NCBI GenBank assembly: GCA_016716885.1
Contig: JADJUV010000070.1
Coordinates: 1 to 44,035, forward strand
From: Candidatus Trichofilum aggregatum
Lineage (GTDB): Bacteria > Chloroflexota > Anaerolineae > Promineifilales > Promineifilaceae
Direction: 5' to 3'
Length of the DNA stretch: 44,035 nucleotides
Shown here in pieces: positions 41,980-44,035 of this stretch. The notes below the pieces were generated by a model. That model was not told the DNA's origin and ran no database searches. It worked only from the letters and a program-made list of their open reading frames with translations. Each line of letters starts with the position of its first letter. Position 1 is the stretch's first letter. Position numbers and translations under genes: made by a program.

Positions 41980-44035
41980 CTATTCCCCCGGTTCAATCCG
42001 TGCCCAGGCCAGCCAACTCCAGGGGGATTCCGGGGCTTGTTGGATGAGGGCGAGATAGGTGGCAATCGCTTCTTCTTCTCGTCCTTCTTGCTCGTAAGTG
42101 TAACCCAGCATGTAGGTGAGTTGCAGAATCAGGTAGTGCGCTTCGGGATCGTCCGGGGGCAGGTAGTTGATGAGGGCGATTAGATCTTCGGGCAGGGTGG
42201 TAGAGTGTTCTGGAGAAAGCACAGTGGTAACGAGTTCCCGAATGTAGTCATAGGTAGAGGTGGCCTCGGTATTGAACCCTTCAAATTGTTTCCACGCGGC
42301 CGCGGTAACCGGTCGCTGGATGGGGAAAAATCAAGCGGCAATTCGGCCAAACAACCTCATCCTCATAAGAAGATACACTACGCACCAAATCATAACCGGC
42401 TAATGCTGTATCAAACAAAAGTCCCGATATGAGAGGCCATAAATCAGCCAACGCCGTTTCCCCTATCTCCAGTAATACCAACAAATCATCCACCCCATCA
42501 TCTGTCATATCACGCAATAACCAGGTCAAACTGAACCATCTCATCAAACGGGTATAATCCTGGTTGGGTGAATCGTCCAGCCAGCTGGTGTTTGATCGAA
42601 AATCACCAGGGATGGGGCGATAGGCTCCAAAATACCTATCCACTCCAGTTCGGGATCGGTGTCCAGGTTAGCGGTTTGGGTGAAGGCCAGGGAATAACCC
42701 AGTTCGGTCATGGCCGTAACGGGGTTGCGTTGTTGACAGAGGGGAGAGGGTGGCAACGCGGCCGCGAACTACCTCAACCAATGGGCACACAAGTCGAGCA
42801 TCAGGGTCAGTTTTCATCACCCCAATCCCTAGAATAGCCAATTCCGAAATGTAATCAGCCATCTCACTCTCCATCATCTCTGGGGCGCGTTGCAACAACT
42901 GACGGCACGAAGCTAATGGCGAATGATTGACCGACTCGTAAATCTCGGTGTACAAAATCACCAGACGGGCATCTTGCGGTAGTTGGTACAACAAATCCAG
43001 TGTTTGCCGGGCCAGATCATCTCGCCCTTCTGTCGCATACAGCATAGCCAGATGAAAATAAACAAACGCCAGATAATCGGCCGAAGGGGCAGGTTCAACG
43101 GCAAATTGTTCTATGGCTCTTTCTAGCAAAACCGCTCGTTCGGCTACGGTCAGCCTGCCGTGAAACGGCCATGCACCCCGGTACACGTTACAGACCGGAA
43201 TATCAGGGTAATCATCTGTTTCTAAAACAAACTGTGTTGTCAAACCACTCCAACTATAAAGATCCGTCTCATCCCATTTACAGCCCAAATTGCGATTATA
43301 AGGCGAAACTATCCGTATATCTGCTATGCCATCCCCGGTATGATCGACAAAATCATAAACGGGTCTTTCGTAACTTGCATACTCTAAATTAATAACTTGT
43401 AATCTCATGAGTCGATCTGTCTGCCAGGTTGAAATCCACAAGCTTTCACTTCTACCACCACCACCAAGATAAGTATCGTTGTGAATCATAATCTCTGAGA
43501 TACCATCACCTGTGAAATCATAATGGACATCAACGGTTGTTTGACCATCCGCATAAAAACGTTCACTAAGAAGAGGAAACGAAGCGGGCAGACGAACATA
43601 ATTACCAGGGGAAATTTCCTCCAACAAAACCAATGTCGTTGTCTGCCAGAGGCGAAAATCAATTTTCACCACCCATTCCGGTAAAAGATCACCATCTAGT
43701 TCCACAGGGATAGCTGTGAACCGCAATGTTTCCGTTTCCACTGTTTCGTCAGCCTTTAGTTGATATTGATTCTGCTGTAAATATTGGACAAACCCATCCT
43801 GCAAAATGTGGGCGTGGGCCATTGTGGGCATATACCAACTTGGGTATGGCACAATGTACGATTCATCATCTAGCAAGTTTATCGCTTCGGGGAAGCCATC
43901 AGGAAAATAAGTGGCTAAATCAGCCTCAACAAACTGCCCCAAATAAAAATAGTTTGAATAATTTGGGAATCGGTTGTCCGGGGAAATTTGGGCTAACAGT
44001 TCACGGGCAATCTGATTCAAGACCATCAACTCCGC
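41980..44035 (-). pseudogene. FG-GAP-like and TPR-like protein, three frameshifts, cut by the window edge
   Basis: The frame is already open at 44035, so the N-terminus is missing. The product has FG-GAP-type loops (YDFTGDGISEIMIHN, DHTGDGIADIRIV, DMTDDGVDDLLVL, ANLDTDPELEWIG), a helical region in the middle (DYLAFVYFHLAMLYATEGRD) and a TPR-like end (LGYTYEQEGREEEAIATYLA, then ALIQQAPESPWSWLAW). Frame changes are needed near 42740 (VATLSPL to CQQRNPVTAM), near 42573 (PAGWT to DSPNQDYTRLM) and at a T run near 42330 (LIFP to IQRPVTAAAWKQF); two look like missing bases and one like an added base. Probably a secreted or surface protein. Two GCGGCCGC sites lie in it. Confidence 0.68.

Overview
The window looks like part of a chromosome from an uncultured or little-studied Chloroflexota, probably Anaerolineae-like. 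This is inferred from gene style, not from a marker gene: many GT-C-type membrane glycosyltransferase relatives, FG-GAP/NHL secreted proteins, a secreted protein ending in a 'YLP' C-terminal motif, an F420/flavin LLM oxidoreductase, and large NTPase-TPR proteins. No rRNA, tRNA, CRISPR array, transposase or phage gene was seen.

Layout. 1-5.1 kb: a broken HepT-like toxin fragment, an RsbRD-N-type sensor domain protein, then a minus-strand purine-catabolism pair, a two-cluster Fe-S/molybdopterin dehydrogenase of the selenium-dependent xanthine dehydrogenase type and an SsnA-like amidohydrolase. 5.3-8.5 kb: an LLM-class oxidoreductase convergent with a NarL-type response regulator and its sensor kinase. 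8.8-18.6 kb: envelope and surface genes (DUF2723 membrane protein, secreted protein, PIG-V-like mannosyltransferase, lipoprotein, a zinc ribbon/L7-L12-like/NHL fusion, FG-GAP protein) plus a single-domain globin. 18.6-23.1 kb: an SDR and a probable Co/Ni ECF uptake operon (Fur-family regulator, cbiM with PDGLE, cbiQ, cbiO). 23.1-26.4 kb: a polytopic membrane protein, a tyrosine-phosphatase-like protein and a small membrane protein. 26.5-34.6 kb: two conserved unknowns, GlgX, a TPM-domain protein, fumarylacetoacetase and a lipoprotein. 34.6-44 kb: a 1384-residue membrane TPR protein downstream of a heavily broken NTPase, a P1-family peptidase, and a broken FG-GAP/TPR protein running off the right edge.

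The most striking signal is not a gene. The palindrome GCGGCCGC occurs 66 times by hand count, about once per 670 bp on average, where base composition alone would give one or two. It sits in all three reading frames (37 Ala-Ala-Ala, 13 Gly-Arg, 12 Arg-Pro) and in four intergenic places, so the pressure acts on DNA and not on protein. It resembles the HIP1 palindrome of cyanobacteria but has a different sequence.

Intergenic spaces carry several families of short self-complementary 'word' repeats. One locus (20271-20632) strings three different families behind a recurring spacer motif. Eight or more genes are interrupted by single-base indels, nearly all losses of one base, and there is a 31-base G run. 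Much of this may be consensus error, so frame-broken genes are annotated with their reconstructed spans.
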